From Calliphora vicina (taxonomy: Eukaryota > Arthropoda > Insecta > Diptera > Calliphoridae): a DNA stretch of 64,000 bases. The translations under genes and the position numbers were made by a program. The stretch is taken from the NCBI RefSeq assembly GCF_958450345.1, contig NC_088780.1:171226726-171290725 (forward strand), written 5' to 3'. How positions within the stretch are numbered: position 1 is the stretch's first letter; each line of letters begins with the position of its first letter. Shown here one piece after another: positions 13,145-27,700 of the stretch. The notes beneath the pieces are model-generated. The model worked only from the letters and a program-made list of their open reading frames with translations. It ran no database searches and was not told the origin of the DNA.

Positions 13145-14940
13145 ATTGGAATGCTGCTAAGGTGTTTTTTTACCTCAGTTTTCAATTTTAAATATTCTCA
13201 AAGAGAAAATGGAGAGTATCCGTATCTTTTTTTTGTAATATTTTTGTCAGATTGACTGTTAATCAAATTAGAATCACGTCCAGTATGTACGACCATATAC
13301 CTACTTACTTATTTATCAAAGAGTGCGGTCTTCCTTTAACTAAATATGTTCAACATGTTCCTTGTAATAAGAAATTTAATTTCAATACTTACATAAGTAC
13401 ATACATATATATAACGTATATTACGTTTTTTTTAACATTTTATATAAGGAAGGGGCGTGTTTATGTCTACGGAGCTAATAAAATGTCAATTAAACTTGAT
13501 ACTCTGAGGTTGAGGAATCCAATAGTTTCTTATTATTTGTTCTTTGTTTTTGTCTGCACTGTCATACTTCATCTCAATTAAAAGATTATTATTTTGTGGT
13601 CAAGCAATTTGACTGTTATGGGAGTAGAAATCTTTGTAAAATGAATTTACACCCATTTCCTAGAAGCGTTAGGGTATGAACGTTCTTTAAACCCACTTAC
13701 ATGTCTGATTGATAAACCAACCCATCTAACAAATGACTAGTAGGACTTAATCAAAAATCCATTTGACTATGAAATAACATATTCCCATACACATATGTAA
13801 ACTCACATACGAGTCCATACATACATAACACGTGTGTGTGTGTGTGTTTCCAGATGTATTTCTTCGTATTTGGAAAATACTACAATATATAAAAAAGAAA
13901 ACTGTTTTTATACTAAATAACTATCGTTTCTGTCTTTGTATGGTATGTACATATGTATCGATATGTATATTGATATTACGTGTGTGTCTATATTGTTATT
14001 CATACATAATATGTACTCATTTGTGTAGGCATGTGTGAGAGTTTGTGTATTTGTCGTTAAGGGCGTTTCCGGATCCTCTAATCAATAAACACTTATTTAT
14101 ATATTCAAGAAAAATATTTAAATGAAAAATGGAAGAAAAAAAACTAAAACAATATAGAGCAGGCAACTTAAAAAAAAGAAACGAAATAGAATGAAATGTT
14201 GCCATAACTCTAGACCATTCTGTATAGAAGGCAAATACAAAATAACAATAACAATTGGAATTTGTAACATTTATAGCCTTAAGTGAAGCATGACAAAGCA
14301 TAAATATAACGCAAAATAAAAAAAGGCGGCAGATTGCATAAACTTACATACATACATATGTATGTATGTTAGTATATTAGTGTGGATCCAAAAAATTCCC
14401 CATTCTTAGATGTCACTTCACGAAACGTTGTAGTTTTTTACATAGCTGTACAGATTAATTTAGATTTGAAATTTAATAGTTATAAGAGCATTTTTTTCCA
14501 TTTCTCGAAATTACTTCTAACTTCGATTTTAAAAGGTAAACATAAAGTAGCACGTTAGATAATTCCTTATAAAAGTCTCGTTATTTAGCAAAATGTTGCC
14601 AGACTAAATTAGAAAAGAATTAATATGATCGATCGATTCAAAGACACCAAGAATACTATTCCTTTAGTGCAATAAATTTGAAAAAATATAAAAAAAATCC
14701 TTTTCATTCTTTGATCGACTAAAACGAAAAGATATTTTTTTTAAGAAACAGATCAGTAGATGTAGATTTATATACATAAATATATAGTTAAAGGAGAGGA
14801 TAATGAGAAAATAAAACATTTTCTTTTTTGCCTTTTTTGTCCTCTATGATTTCTTTTTAATGGTTTCCTTTTTTAATATTAACAATATTCTTACTTTTTG
14901 TGTTTATTTGAACAATATTTATACATTTTGCCTTCTCTGG
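13145..14940. other. Non-coding, no gene seen
   Basis: Only microsatellites (GTGT near 13830, CATA/TATG near 14342-14370) and chance open frames are present. No splice-bounded coding signal was recognised. Confidence 0.55.
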
Positions 14941-15254
14941 ATTAGATATGCAATTAAAAATATATTTGCTTTGGATGGATCATAGATAAGTAGTTTATCA
15001 TTAGTTAAGTCCAACTATTGCAGAATGTAAGTGCATAAAACTTTTTTTGATTTTTTATAAAAACTTCATCTTTATTTTAATTATTTAATTATTTAAGGTA
15101 ACATTCATAATTTACCGAATTTTAAAACATTCAATCGATTTCCGGCACGTGTTGTAAATATCCGATTGCACTTAAATTTTGCAGTAGTTTTTTTTCGCTA
15201 TGAACAAAATAAGACCCATCCAAAGCAAATATATTTTTAAAGGGCATGTCTAAT
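14941..15254. mobile_element. MITE with about 38-bp TIRs (family F, copy 1)
   Basis: The left end starts ATTAGATATGCAATTAAAAA; the right end, read on the opposite strand, starts ATTAGACATGCCCTTTAAAA. Both arms continue into the shared ATATATTTGCTTTGGATGG. A second copy at 27230-27423 shares the right end and the inner ACAAAATAAGACC. The element is 314 bp and non-coding. Confidence 0.75.
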
Positions 15255-16675
15255 GTATGTATGTTTGTACTATTTAGGTGAAACCAGGATACAAGTAATC
15301 TTCCTCATAAGACATTAGAAAGAAAGAATGAATAATTTTAGAGTAATAAAAGTGATAAAACTAACGCATGACGTCACGCCTGCCTAATATTTATAAATAT
15401 ATGTAGTTACATGTTCAAACATTTATACACATACATACATACATATTTACTAAATACAACAGTTAAATAAATCTGTATATAATAAATAAGTTAAAATACA
15501 GAAACATTACACGTATTTATATTCATACTCGTATACCTACATGGCTGTGAACGTAGAAAACCACAACTGGGTGTAATTTGTTGTCTCGAGGGCCTGCAGA
15601 TCTTTTGTATACCACTTGCTCCAAAGTTCCTCGAGGCATAAATTCACATCAACCTAGCAATTTCTTGTTTCTATAGTTTTTTTTTTTTTTTGGTTTTTTC
15701 TTTTTTATTTTTCGTTTTAAAATGATTGTCATATCTGATGGTTTAGTCTCCTTAGAAGCAGTAATACAATACAGATTGATTGACTATGAAACAAAGATGC
15801 CCTTAGAACTTTGAGGTTTGTGTGTGAATGTACGTACGTACATATGTACATATACATACATATAAGATATTTTTTCTTTCCCAAAAAACACACACAAAAA
15901 ACAAAATGATTTTAAACGGAAGTATGCACTAATGATTCAAAGGTTTCCGTATTGTTTGATTTGTTTTGTTCCATTTTAATGCACTTCTCTACTACTGCAT
16001 CAATTCTTACTCTTTAATAAAGATTTGCTTTTGTTCTACGTTCTACTTTTCAATAGAAACCATAAATTGGAAACCATAAAAACGGGAATTTATTTTCTAG
16101 GAGACATACAAATATATATAAGAAAAGATATACAAGTACAATTGTACAAGGATACAGTTGATGATTGTAGTCAAATTCTATCAATTGTTTTATTGACTTA
16201 TTCTCACAGATACGAATGCTTGCATACATTCATACCGACTTTTTTGTTTCTGTTGCTATTACCATTTAAAAAAAAAAAAAAACTTATCCAAATTCTTAAC
16301 AATTTCCTTTATTAAACTCGTTCTTTTTGTATTTCATTCATGTGGATGTGCGGGTACACGAAATAAAGTAAAGACAAATTTGTTTCTTGATTGTTTGAAA
16401 TTTATCAGCAATTATAATAAGAGATAAGAAGCAGAAAAATTAATAGGGAATATTTATTCAAAAGAAATTCCTGCGGCTGTGTGTTACAATCCTTTTGATT
16501 TCAATTTGACATACACGCTAAAGGTATCGATCAAATACTTTAAAAGAATGTTTCAAATATTTAAACACACACAGCCGCCCTCACACATATTCATTCATTC
16601 AAAACCATTGACGCACATATACCGATACTTATAAATACTACATACTGCACATAGATAAAAACATTCGCATTACAA
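15255..16675. other. Non-coding, no gene seen
   Basis: AT-rich sequence with CATA/GTAC microsatellites (15430-15445, 15826-15862). No gene or intact transposon recognised. Confidence 0.55.
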
Positions 16676-17397
16676 CCCAGCATTTAAGCAAGTAGTCAAT
16701 GTATCCCTTAAAGACAGTAATTGTCACAAATGTGACAGTAATTGTCACAAGAGAGAAGACAATTGGTTATTCTATACATCCCAAGTAATCTAGCGTGAAG
16801 ACAATTGACACTTAAGTGTCTCTAAGTAATCTGGAGTGTAGTCACTTTAAACGTTTTGTGAGTAATTCGTACAAACTGGTTTTATTCAAATTGTGTTGAT
16901 ATAATTCTCATACAGTTTATTTTTATTTTTGCTTAAGTATACTGATATCGCATGTAACATAGCACCATAGGTGTCTCTTGGTAACCTATGGTGAAGTCAC
17001 TTTAAACTTTTTTTGTACTGCACTTTATTTTACCCACCAGAAGCCTTGACTACTTTCGACCAGCTATCAGATAAACACACTGCAATCAAAAGGGTCAATT
17101 GACCACCTGCTTAGGACATGCACGTTTTAAAATAACTAGTCAAGTAGCTGATCAAGTAACCAGTTACTAAGCTATTAAGGTAACTGACGCTATGTAACCA
17201 GTATGTGAAGCCAATGTGTTGCCTAACTTGGACCAGCTATTAGACAGTCTTATTGTAATAAAAAAGAGACAATTGACCACCTGCTTCGGACAAGCCCGTG
17301 TTAAAGTGACTAGTCACGTGGCTATTGAAGTAGCTAGCTCCCATCCTAAATGATGGGTAAAATCACTAGTTCGGTACTGTCTCCTAGAACTGCTGGG
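16676..17397. mobile_element. CCCAGC-ended MITE (family E, copy 1)
   Basis: It begins CCCAGCATTTAAGCAAGTAG and ends CTCCTAGAACTGCTGGG. Two more copies at 25112-25818 and 37935-38493 share both ends and internal blocks such as GTCAATGTATCCC and TGTAGTCACTTTAAACG. This copy is 722 bp and non-coding. The flanks give no convincing target duplication, so the superfamily is open. Confidence 0.75.
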
Positions 17398-20300
17398 AAG
17401 TTACAAGTGTCATACTACAAGTGTCATGTAAGAAAAAATAAATCAAAACATGAAAACCCACCCCATTCCAAGATTTTTTGTGGAGTGAAGTGTTTAGTTT
17501 ACTAACCACCGGTTGGCATTAAAAATTATTATGATACAAATTTTGGTTTCGTATAAATTTTTTGAATTTGAATTTGAATTCGATGAACAATAAACACTCT
17601 GTGCATTTTTTTATTGGATGAAAGTCTCTTAAAAAAACCGATTTTTAAAATACGATGACTTCAAAAAATATAATTGTTTAGCAGAATGTCAATAAATGTC
17701 AATAAACTATGTTTTAAATACTATAGAAAATGTGGTTAGTAAAGTGACCACCCAACCGCAAAGAGTTAACAAACGTTTTGTAATTGATTTACTCATTATA
17801 ATACAGAACAGAATACAAAAACAAACATAACGAATAAAAAATACGTTTCTCTATCTGTTTTGTACTCAAATGTACGATTGTAACCGTAAATAAAAAATGC
17901 AGATGAGTGAAAAACGAATTGTTTTGTTTTCTCTCTTCGTCACTCTTTATTTCACTTTAATTTTTCTAATCTTTTAAAAGAATTATTATATATACATATG
18001 TTTAATAAAATTGGTGCAAAATAAAAAATAAATCAAATTTTGAAAGAACATTTGCAATCATTATTAATAACATGAAGTCAGTCGCATTTTGTCTATCGTA
18101 ATGAGCTTTCACACATAAGTTGGCCATTCCCCTGTGTTGTTTTGAAAAAAGTTCAATATATTTTAAAATTTTGTGTGTGTTTTTTAATTTTATTTTTAAC
18201 ATTAAATTACGAGTCACGAACATTTTTTAAAGTAATTACTAAAATCGTCAATTAAGAGAGTTTTGTAGATAATCGACATTACCCTGTCAAAAATGGCCAA
18301 CGTTGGTCATTTAAGTATCATTTAAAAAAGCACTGAGAAACTTATTTTCGTATTTAAATAGAACTTAAATATAATTCATATTTAAATACGAATTCAAAAA
18401 CTGGCTCTAAGTATTACAATTTTCAGTTTTTATAAAAAAAATCGCCCAGTAAATAAATTAGAACATTTTTCTCCATTTAATAATTAAATATTACTATTTG
18501 CACTAAAGTAACTAAAAATTTAAAATTTTGTAATTTGAAACTTCACATGCAACATATTCCTTTTCTAAAACAAATGGAATGAACATTTTCAAAGACATTT
18601 AAGAACTAACGTTTCGAAGGACACTTTTAAAAATCACTTTTAAAATATATATACATATATATATTGAAGTTAGTTAATTATTCATAGCTCCCATATAAGG
18701 TCTAATTCCGAAAATCACTTTAACATACATAAATCTTTTACAAGCATATCAACAAGATATCTTGATAAAATTTAACTCAAATAAGTTTTATATGCCCAGA
18801 AATCATGCTATTTAATTTGATGAAAAAACACATGTTTTGAAATTTTGGCCCCCTCTAACTCAGAGAGTTTTTGACCGGCTATGGAGGGTCGAAATTTTGT
18901 TTAAAAATATCAACTATTTTTGATACAAAATTTTGAATAAAATCAAAACAACTTGCTGAATGTTATCTCGTACGTATAAAAAGTTACATGCATCAAAATT
19001 TTTCTCAAAAAAGTCCATATATTTTTTATTTTGTTCTTTCCTAGTTCATGTAAAGTAAAACTTGGACCACTTATTTATATATTATTGTCAAGCTGAAAAT
19101 GTCTTTTATTGGTAACAGTAGATTATGAATCGTATACAAGATATACATCGAATTTTCTCGAACGATGAGACTTTTGCGACTGTAAAGCTCCATTATCTTC
19201 GATGATTTAAAAACATAATGGCCTTACGTTTCAGTGAAAATTTCAATAAGAAATGTTTGCAGGGTAATTAGATATAAATGTATTTATACATTATCTGTAA
19301 CTCTTTGAGTACGAGTATGTTACAGTTCATAGAGGTCTTAAATTAAAATTCCTTAAAACTTTGTGTATCTCCTTCTCGTTCCTTGTACTTCTCCTTTAGG
19401 CATTGTAGCGAAAATTTAATTAAATTTCGGTTTAAGTATAAATACCAATGAAATGAAATGAAATGCAATAAAATTTGTATGCGTACGAATGTACATATGT
19501 GCGGATAAAGAAATCTATATGCAATACTTAAATATGCCTGTATGAGAGTTTGTTTGTAAGTTATGTGATTGTGATTGTCAGCGATTTTCCGGCAATAAAC
19601 CACAAAATACTGCCGTAAGTTATTATTGGAATGTTTGATTGCACCGAATACCGCAAAGATCAGTTGTAAATCAACGTATTTTAAGCAAAAGTATGACACA
19701 CACACCCATTGTGCTTGAGTTTGGCATTGTATTTACATGTGAGGGTTTTATATCATGAGAATCTATCAATTTAGTTGGCTAATTGGACAAAGAAAACTCT
19801 ATTGGCGTCAATATATTTAAAGTGATAAATTGCAAACTCAAATGGAGTGTTTATTTTAATTAGTATAAATTATTAATTTTTACATTTAACATTCATAAGA
19901 ATCAACGATTAAATATTAAAAATTTAGATGCTTGACTTGTTCTGCATTTTATATAAATCTACTCAATTTCATCTTAAATATTGAAAGAGATTTATTTCTC
20001 ATATTATTTTCATTATTTTTAATTTGAAACTGTTTTTGTTTGTATACATGCATACATACATACGTATTTTTAATTTTATTTGAAGGAAGAAGAGTTTTTT
20101 TTTGGTAAAAGTTTTATTATGCGTAAGTTATTGTTACCAATTCAAAAGTTTTTGATTCTTTATCTTTTTCTTCCTTTTGGTTTTCTGTGAAAAATTGCAT
20201 GATGATGTTTTAACAACTTTTTTAATTATCTTTTCTGGCCAACTACAACATAGCAATAAAAAACCACTTGTTAAACAATTCAGCATATAAACACATAATT

Positions 20301-21655
20301 TTAAGCAGCTTCAGTTATAACGAAAAATATATAAAGTACAGATTGTGAGACTGACAGTCGGAGAATTAGACAGGAAAAACACACTAGTTCCAAAGTGATA
20401 GGGACCTGTTGTAGTTCCTATCACTAGTTCTTCATATCAAAGGAACCTATTTTATTTAATATACACATTTTTGGTGTCAAAAAAATTAGGTTTCTCAAAA
20501 TTTTTGTCCTGGCTTCAGAATTTGGTGAGCTGGATCCAAACATAAAAAGTCCTTTTTTAGAGATCTTATGATTTTGTTCCTATTTTTCGCAAATGAAGCA
20601 TATGAAATATTGGTATCATGTGAAAGGATCCAAGTGATAGTCCAAAATTATTCAAACGTTTGTATTTTTGGGAACAATTTTTAGTTTTAAAATTTTTACA
20701 TACAATTATTTAATGAAATTAGTTTAAATTAATAAATTAAACCTCATATCAATTCAGCGAAACGTTTTTTCCATTTTTCGAAATTCAATCTGAAAGTGTG
20801 CAGACAAGTCTGAAAGAAAAATTGTGGACTATGTGTCATATGTTGATAAAGTTTCAGAATTAGATACTAAAATTCTGTCATCAGATACGTCGGAAAATTA
20901 TGTTTACTGAGTATATTCGTACGAATCACTATCAAAAATTAACGGGGTTTAGGATTTTTAATTTACAAATACATACATTGAACTCCTAAAACTTGTGTTT
21001 GTAAAAATCCGACTCTTAAAAACCGCTGTGTCGGCTAACTTAAATTTGGACCATTTTAGAAACTTATTTAAATAAATGTTAAGTTTTACAAATGACTAAT
21101 AAAATAAAATTTAATGAAAGAACAATCTAATCAACTCAAATTTATGGAAATAATATAATGATTTATATGTACAACAAATTCTATTTAACGTTTAGAAAAA
21201 TCATCAGTAAATATTGAATGAATCGATAGTAAGATTTAGCCTAAACTTCTTGAATTATGCGGAATATAAATAATGTTTGATAGTTTTTATGTAAATTCCT
21301 CAGCTATTTAGAATTATTGTAATGCTTATAAATTTGTATCGAAAGAACTTTAATATTACAAGTTTAGATTTTAAATAAGTGGAAATGTTTAATATAATCT
21401 GTATAACAACGAAAATAAACATGCAACTTATTGTTTTTAGTGCTAAATTTTAATAATTCCGGTTAGCCGAATTATATAAAACGGATAAACCGGTTAACTG
21501 AAAATCCGCATTTGAATATAACCGGTTTAAAAATTACAGACATTGCGAATACAATCCAGTTTATAAACACAACTTCCTATAAATAACTAACTGATTTCAA
21601 ACAAATTGTATTTCAATTAAAAAACGTATTTTTTAATCTCTCATTTCTCAAACAG
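17398..21655. other. Non-coding upstream region of the Beat gene, with Q-repeat debris
   Basis: No exon recognised. A minus-strand fragment of repeat family Q lies at about 18684-18745 (TAGCTCCCATATAAGG, then CCGAAAATCACTTTAACAT). The block CCCCCTCTAACTCAGAGAG near 18849 is also present near 10402. The polypyrimidine run followed by CAAACAG at 21644-21655 is the likely 3' splice site before the first coding exon, which implies an untranslated exon further upstream that I could not place. Confidence 0.5.
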
Positions 21656-21775
21656 ATTTATCCTGTGGTACAAACTCTGTTGCCGCCATAATGATTTGGA
21701 GAAGAAAATATTATTATCATTGGTTTAATTGGTTTGTTGGCATATGGATTATTATATCTGATATCAGTTTAAATG
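21656..21775 (+). CDS. beat: Beat gene exon with start codon and signal peptide (coding from 21691)
   Basis: An acceptor-like CAAACAG ends at 21655. The ATG at 21691 opens 28 codons (MIWRRKYYYH..., then a W/F/I-rich hydrophobic core) and one extra G at 21775, directly before the strong donor GTAAGT. That G plus CT at the start of the 31226 exon makes GCT (Ala), giving ...SLNA-DCLKDLKIF, a normal signal-peptide junction. The assignment rests on the basic-then-hydrophobic character, the donor and the exact phase match; there is no transcript evidence. The start of the 5' UTR part is less certain than the coding part. Confidence 0.75.
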
Positions 21776-24700
21776 GTAAGTACTTTATTTAGGTTATTAT
21801 TTTAATTAAATATTATGTATAACCAAAACTTTGTGTGCTATTTCTATTTTATATTAGTATACATTAGAGTAGTTCAATGGGAATATTGAATGAATATTGT
21901 TTTAAATTTATACACATATATTTCACAATGGTATAAAAATGTTGTTATGGCCTTTCAAGCTAAAAATGCCATAAAATAATACTACTCTGTATGATATGTT
22001 TATTGTGTTATCGTAACCAACCCGCAGAAACCTGCGCTGAACGGGTAAGAGTCGGTTAAGACGAGCCGCCGCACAGTGCTTTGTTTTCATTTCGGCAATG
22101 GTCAAAAATAGTTATTGCAGACGAATAAAAATTAGTAGAATATTTCCTTTTGGTAAGATTAAGAAAAAATATAATCCTTGAAAAAATCCGTGCAAGCACA
22201 CGGGTACCTCCCTTATATCCTGAACATATACTTTTGAATAAAATTTACAGTTATAATCCTAACATTTTAAAATTTGGTTATAATCATTTCAAAGTTATTG
22301 TTGTTTGTGAAAATTTGTATTACAATCGCAGCAAAGATTCGGGTGGCTGCCATACATCCTTTTGCGTAAAAAACATATAAACCTGAATAAAATTCGATGT
22401 AAAATTATGAAAATGTCATCGGAAGGATATTCATAATTCCAAGATATCAAGATTTCAATATCCTGTATAACATTTTTCAAAAATTCGTAAAAATCGTTTT
22501 CTATTTAGGAACCAAGCATTAATTTAGTTATTAACATTTCTATTATAGCTAAGATTTACATAACTGCCATATATCCTTTTTTAAAAAAATCTTTAAATGC
22601 TTTTGAAAATCATCTAATTGGTTCAAAATTTGTACCAAGTTCAACACATCAACAATATTCCATACAAACTTGTATTAATTTATTTAAAAATTGAAATATT
22701 GTTAGTATTTTCTAAATTTGGAACGACGGAAGGACGAATGGACGGACATTTTGAAATGTTCATAGACTTATGGTTTTGCTGTTATATTAGAAACTGGATG
22801 TTGGATTATACTTTATGTGTTCCTAATATCAGCAGAAACTCATATTACTATCTCAACCTAAGGATATGTAGGTTATATACAATTATTGAGTTACTTACAT
22901 TTAGAGTAAAAATGTATTATTTATGGTTGCCATCAAAAACAACATTTTTTTAAAGTTCTAGTCAAAACGGACAAATAATGATTTGATGACGACAAAAATA
23001 GATATTTATAAAAAAGTCTTTTTTACACGAATGAGTTATTTAGTTGTCTATTGAAACATATAAATTTCATTAACATCAAAGACATGATCTTGTTTTTGAT
23101 TTTTGTCCATTGAACAAAGCACTGTGCGCCGAGTAGAGATGCTAATCGGGACTAATTTTTTAAAATCCCGGGGTTCGGGATTTAACAAAAAATCCGAAAT
23201 CCCGACCCGGAGTTTCGGGATTTTCGGGAAATCTAAAATCCCGAAAATTATAAGAAATAAACGTACGTAATTATGTCTTTACAATTGAAAGTAAATTTTT
23301 TACTTAGTCATTCATTTTTATTAGACACTAAAAAGCATTAAATACTTGCATGTGTACATTATATAATAAGTAATAACAATAAAGTATGTATATTAGGCCG
23401 GGTCGAATTGTATGGACGATAAAAAAGTAAAAAATCGTATAGCAGCAACGAAATCTACGGATAATACTAAGAAAGTTTTCTCAAGAAACCATAGGTGTAA
23501 AATCAAATCCTATCTTGCGCATTTGGTCTTTTATCCAATAAAAAAAATATTAACAAAAAAATTTATATTGAAGTATTATAGGATAAAAAGCGAAATGCGC
23601 AAGATAGGATTTGATTTTAGACCTATAGTTTCCTGGGGAAAATTTCTTAGATTTTTCCGTGCAATACGATTTTTCTTGAAAAAAATCGACCCACCCTAAT
23701 GTATATACTGGTAAAAAACAGTACCTTAGTAAAAAAAATAAAATACCTTAGTATTTTAAATAGCTTCTTAAGAATACTATCTATGGTTTCATCTGTCATT
23801 CTGGAACGAATTTTGTTTCCGAAATATTTTGCTGCCGAAAAACATCTTTCGCATTGGCAAACCCGTTTGCTAATAATTATAACAAATCTGCAAGTATTTT
23901 CATCTTGTTCCTTCAGAAATAAAATGATCTATTTCTTTTGCAAGTTGCAAATCTACATTATAATTTGATTTCGTTATTGTTATTTGGGTTTTTTACATTT
24001 ATTAATAATATCTTTTAGCCTTTTAGCCATCGAAATATTTTTATTTTGTTCGAGTTCCTCAACTGAGATAAAATCTATTTCATTTGAAGAGGATTTAAAT
24101 TGAGTTTTGTTATATAACTTACAAAAAAGGTGAAGAATTGATTTTTATTAGGTTATTATTTTAATTAAATATTATGTATAACCAAAACTTTGTGTGCTAT
24201 TTCTATTTTATATTAGTATACATTAGAGTAGTTCAATGGGATTATTGAGTGAATATTGTTTTAAATTTATACACATATATTTCACAATGGTATAAAAATG
24301 TTGTTATGGCCTTTCAAGCTAAAAATGCCATAAAATAATACTACTCTGTATGATATGTTTATTGTGTTATCGTAACCAACCAGCAGAAACCTGACCTGAA
24401 CGGATAAGAGTCGGTTAAGACGAGCCGCCGCACAGTGCTTTGTTTTCATTTTGTCAATGGACAAAAATAGTTATTGCAGACGAATAAAAATTAGTAGAAT
24501 ATTTCCATTTGGTAAGATTAAGAAAAAATAGAAAAAACATTTCTTAAATGGATGAAAACAAGTTAAAAATCCGTGTTAAATTTATTTGCGATACGATTTA
24601 TAGTTAAACATGCCAAACAAAAATTTACTTAGTATAAATGAATATGCTATGCTACTATTTAAGTAACTACCGTCAGATAACATCAGATATCAACTATTTA

Positions 24701-27700
24701 TGCCAAAACTTTAAATAACTTTTACTAAATGGCATACAAATAATTTAATGTTAAATTTTATTTAAAACTTTCCATAATCTATAAAAAATAGATAAAATGT
24801 ACATTTTAATTTAATCAGTAAAAAATGTCTAACTATTGTTTAATTATTTACATTCTACGGTACAATATTATAAGTATTTTTATTTTCAATGCGATTAAAA
24901 ATGATAAAAATGTGAAAATATGAAATGGGTTCCATTCATGCAGCGTGTTACACATAAAATAGGGAATTTATTTTACAGGCTTTAATAGCTGTGGTTGACA
25001 CTTCATTAAAAGCAAAAGAGAACGAGAGAGCACTATTGACAGTATACCAGCCAGCCAGTCATTGCAAAACAATTGCCTACTAACACGTACTCATACATAT
25101 TTACATACATACCCAGCTGTTAAGCAAGTAGTTAATGTATCCCTTTTATGTCTGGATTCCAATTTACATATTTTAAGTCATTTGCCACCTATGTGTTTTA
25201 GTAGTGCAGAGAGAAGTCCATTGGTTACTTTATACATCCCAGGTAATCTAGCGGGATGACAATTGTCATTTAAGTGTCTCCAAGTAATCTAGAGTGAAAG
25301 TGAAGTCACTTTAAACGTTTATTTTGTACTGTAATTCATACAAACTGGTTTTCTACAAATTGTCTTGATGTAATTCTCCTACAGTTTATTTCCGTTTATT
25401 CTTGTTGCTTAACATTTCAAGTAACCTATCCCCTTTAGTGTCTCTAAGGAATCAAAAGTGTAGTCACTTTAAACGTTTATTGTGTAGTTCACTTTAGAAA
25501 ATAAATGTATTTCAATCCATAAGTAATATAATGGTGGTTGGTTTGTGTACAAACAATCGGTTATCGAACTGGCTATGAAATGTATTTTTAACTGACTATT
25601 TGAGGCCATATGTAAAAATAACTATCTATATAGCTGATCAATTTACCAGTACGGTAACTGAATCTATGAACTAGCTATTAGTTAGTATCAATGTAATCCA
25701 AACAGGTCAATTCAAATAACAAATCAAATAACTAGACACGTTGCTAGTTATGTAACTAGTTTTCAACCTTAATGATAGGTAAAATTACTAGTTGGGACAG
25801 TCTCCTAGAACAGCTGGGTACACACACATCTATGCATATATACAGTGAAAGTACTCGTACACGGACACTTGACAGCTTTTCAAGTGATATGAATTTTACA
25901 TTAATTTTTCAGATAAATTAATAACAACGACAATAATAAAAATGTAAAAAAAAACATACAAAATCATGACATGCATTTAAAGCATTTAATAGCAATTGAT
26001 CAGAAATTGATTAACTAAACTGATTAATTGTGAAATTAAATAACTTTTTTCTATATTATTTAACGAGTTTTCATTGTGCATATGAATAACGTTTATAATC
26101 ATGTTAATCTACATCTACATATGCACGTATGTGTTGTTCTGTTAACATACACATACACTCATGTGTGTGTGTGTGTGAGGAAAACTGTAAATGTACACTA
26201 GACATGTCCTTAAAAAACTTATTTGTTTTGGTTGGGTATTATTTTGTTCATTAGTAGCTTTAAAATTAGGCAAATAACTTTTTTGGTATGTTCTTATCCT
26301 CTAGAGTAAATTATCGTTTTAACATGCTATAAATATTGCCTTTTCAAAAGAGAAATTAAGAAGTTTTTATGTTTATGCTATCAACTTCAAATGTAATCGA
26401 AGCAAATTTTAAATTAAAAATGTATAAATTAATACTCACTGAGTTATCTTAAAGTTCTTAGTGGTATGAAAACATACGGAATAATAGCGTTCCGAACGTG
26501 AAATTTATCATTACAACATCGATGGCAAAGCTATAATGCCATATCCTTAAAAAAAACCTAAGGTGACTTGACGCTTGATTATCTGGAATGTAAAAAGTAA
26601 TCAATTGTCTTATCTCTGCATTACAAAGAGCACATATGTACGCATAAAATTACCCAAAAATATATAAATTGAAGTCAGCATGAAATACAAAATTAGTAAA
26701 AATCACTGTATAACATTCATACATACATTGAATTCTTTTGTAGTTAATGTAGAATTGCAGGGACTAAATGCCAACATATAAAAAGATTACACACACACAC
26801 ACTCAAAATGCATTGAAATTACAAATTGTGTAATAAATACACACTCTAAAATTACGTTTTCAAAAAAAATTTATTGAAAAAAATTTAAAATTAATTTATG
26901 ACAATTGAACACCTTTAACTAATTTAAATAACACAATAATATCATCATCAGTTTACCTGTAATATTCGTATACGGTGCTGAATATACTTGCCACACAATC
27001 TACGTATCACCCCCATTACATTGCAAGCGTTTTTTGTGTGTTAAATTCAATGAAATTTATTTTACAGCAATTCTTTATATCTACATGAAACATTGTTTAA
27101 TTGAAAATTCAATTATTGCCGTTGTCAGGGCAACTCTTGCATTATGACCTTCTTTCTGGGTCTGAGTAAGTATGCGGATGAGTGTGAATAGATTCGCATT
27201 CGGATTCGTATCTGCTATATACAATGAACATTAGGCCCACCCTTAAAAAATATTTCTTTGGGACTTATTTTTGTTTGTAGTTGGTAAAAATAAGCGATTC
27301 AAAATTTGACGATAATCGGATAACTTGTAACTTGTAAAATTGGGCAAACAATGGGTCTTTTAGGTACGAAAGGACAAAATAAGACCAATCCGAAACAAAT
27401 AAATTGTGAAGGGCATGTCTAATGTACATCCATACATACATACATATATACACATATGTACGTAGTATTTACGTACATATAGTGCGAGTAACTCGCATGT
27501 AACAATTAAATTTTCCTCGAAATGTTCCACCATTATTCGGTGGGAGTATGAACATAATTTTTTATGCTAATTATTATAACTTTTTTTTTAATTTCATAAC
27601 AACTACAAAAGCATAAAATATGCAGTATAAAAGTATTGTAAATTCATACATACATACATGTGTATATACGCACAAACACACAAAAACATACTATTGGTAT

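Larger units (their letters stand above)
23147..24147 (-). mobile_element. Decayed hAT element (left terminus plus transposase remnant)
   Basis: TAGAGATGCTAATCGGGAC at the left resembles a hAT terminus (compare 53191-53361), followed by CCCGAA-rich subterminal DNA. Minus-strand transposase debris lies at 23746-23960. A family G palindrome (23393-23699) is inserted inside. The right end is lost or overlain by the W repeat at 24148. The boundaries are inferred. Confidence 0.5.

Noticed and set aside
22013..22095. GC-rich core of the W repeat as a tRNA or tRNA-derived SINE head
   Set aside because: No convincing A and B box pair or cloverleaf could be folded.
23412..23699. 95-codon open frame
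   Set aside because: It lies entirely within the family G palindrome; the frame stays open because the two arms are inverted copies.
21789..24530. Possible LTR retrotransposon bounded by the two W direct repeats
   Set aside because: The repeats lack TG..CA ends, no primer-binding site or gag/pol coding lies between them, and diverged single W copies occur elsewhere.
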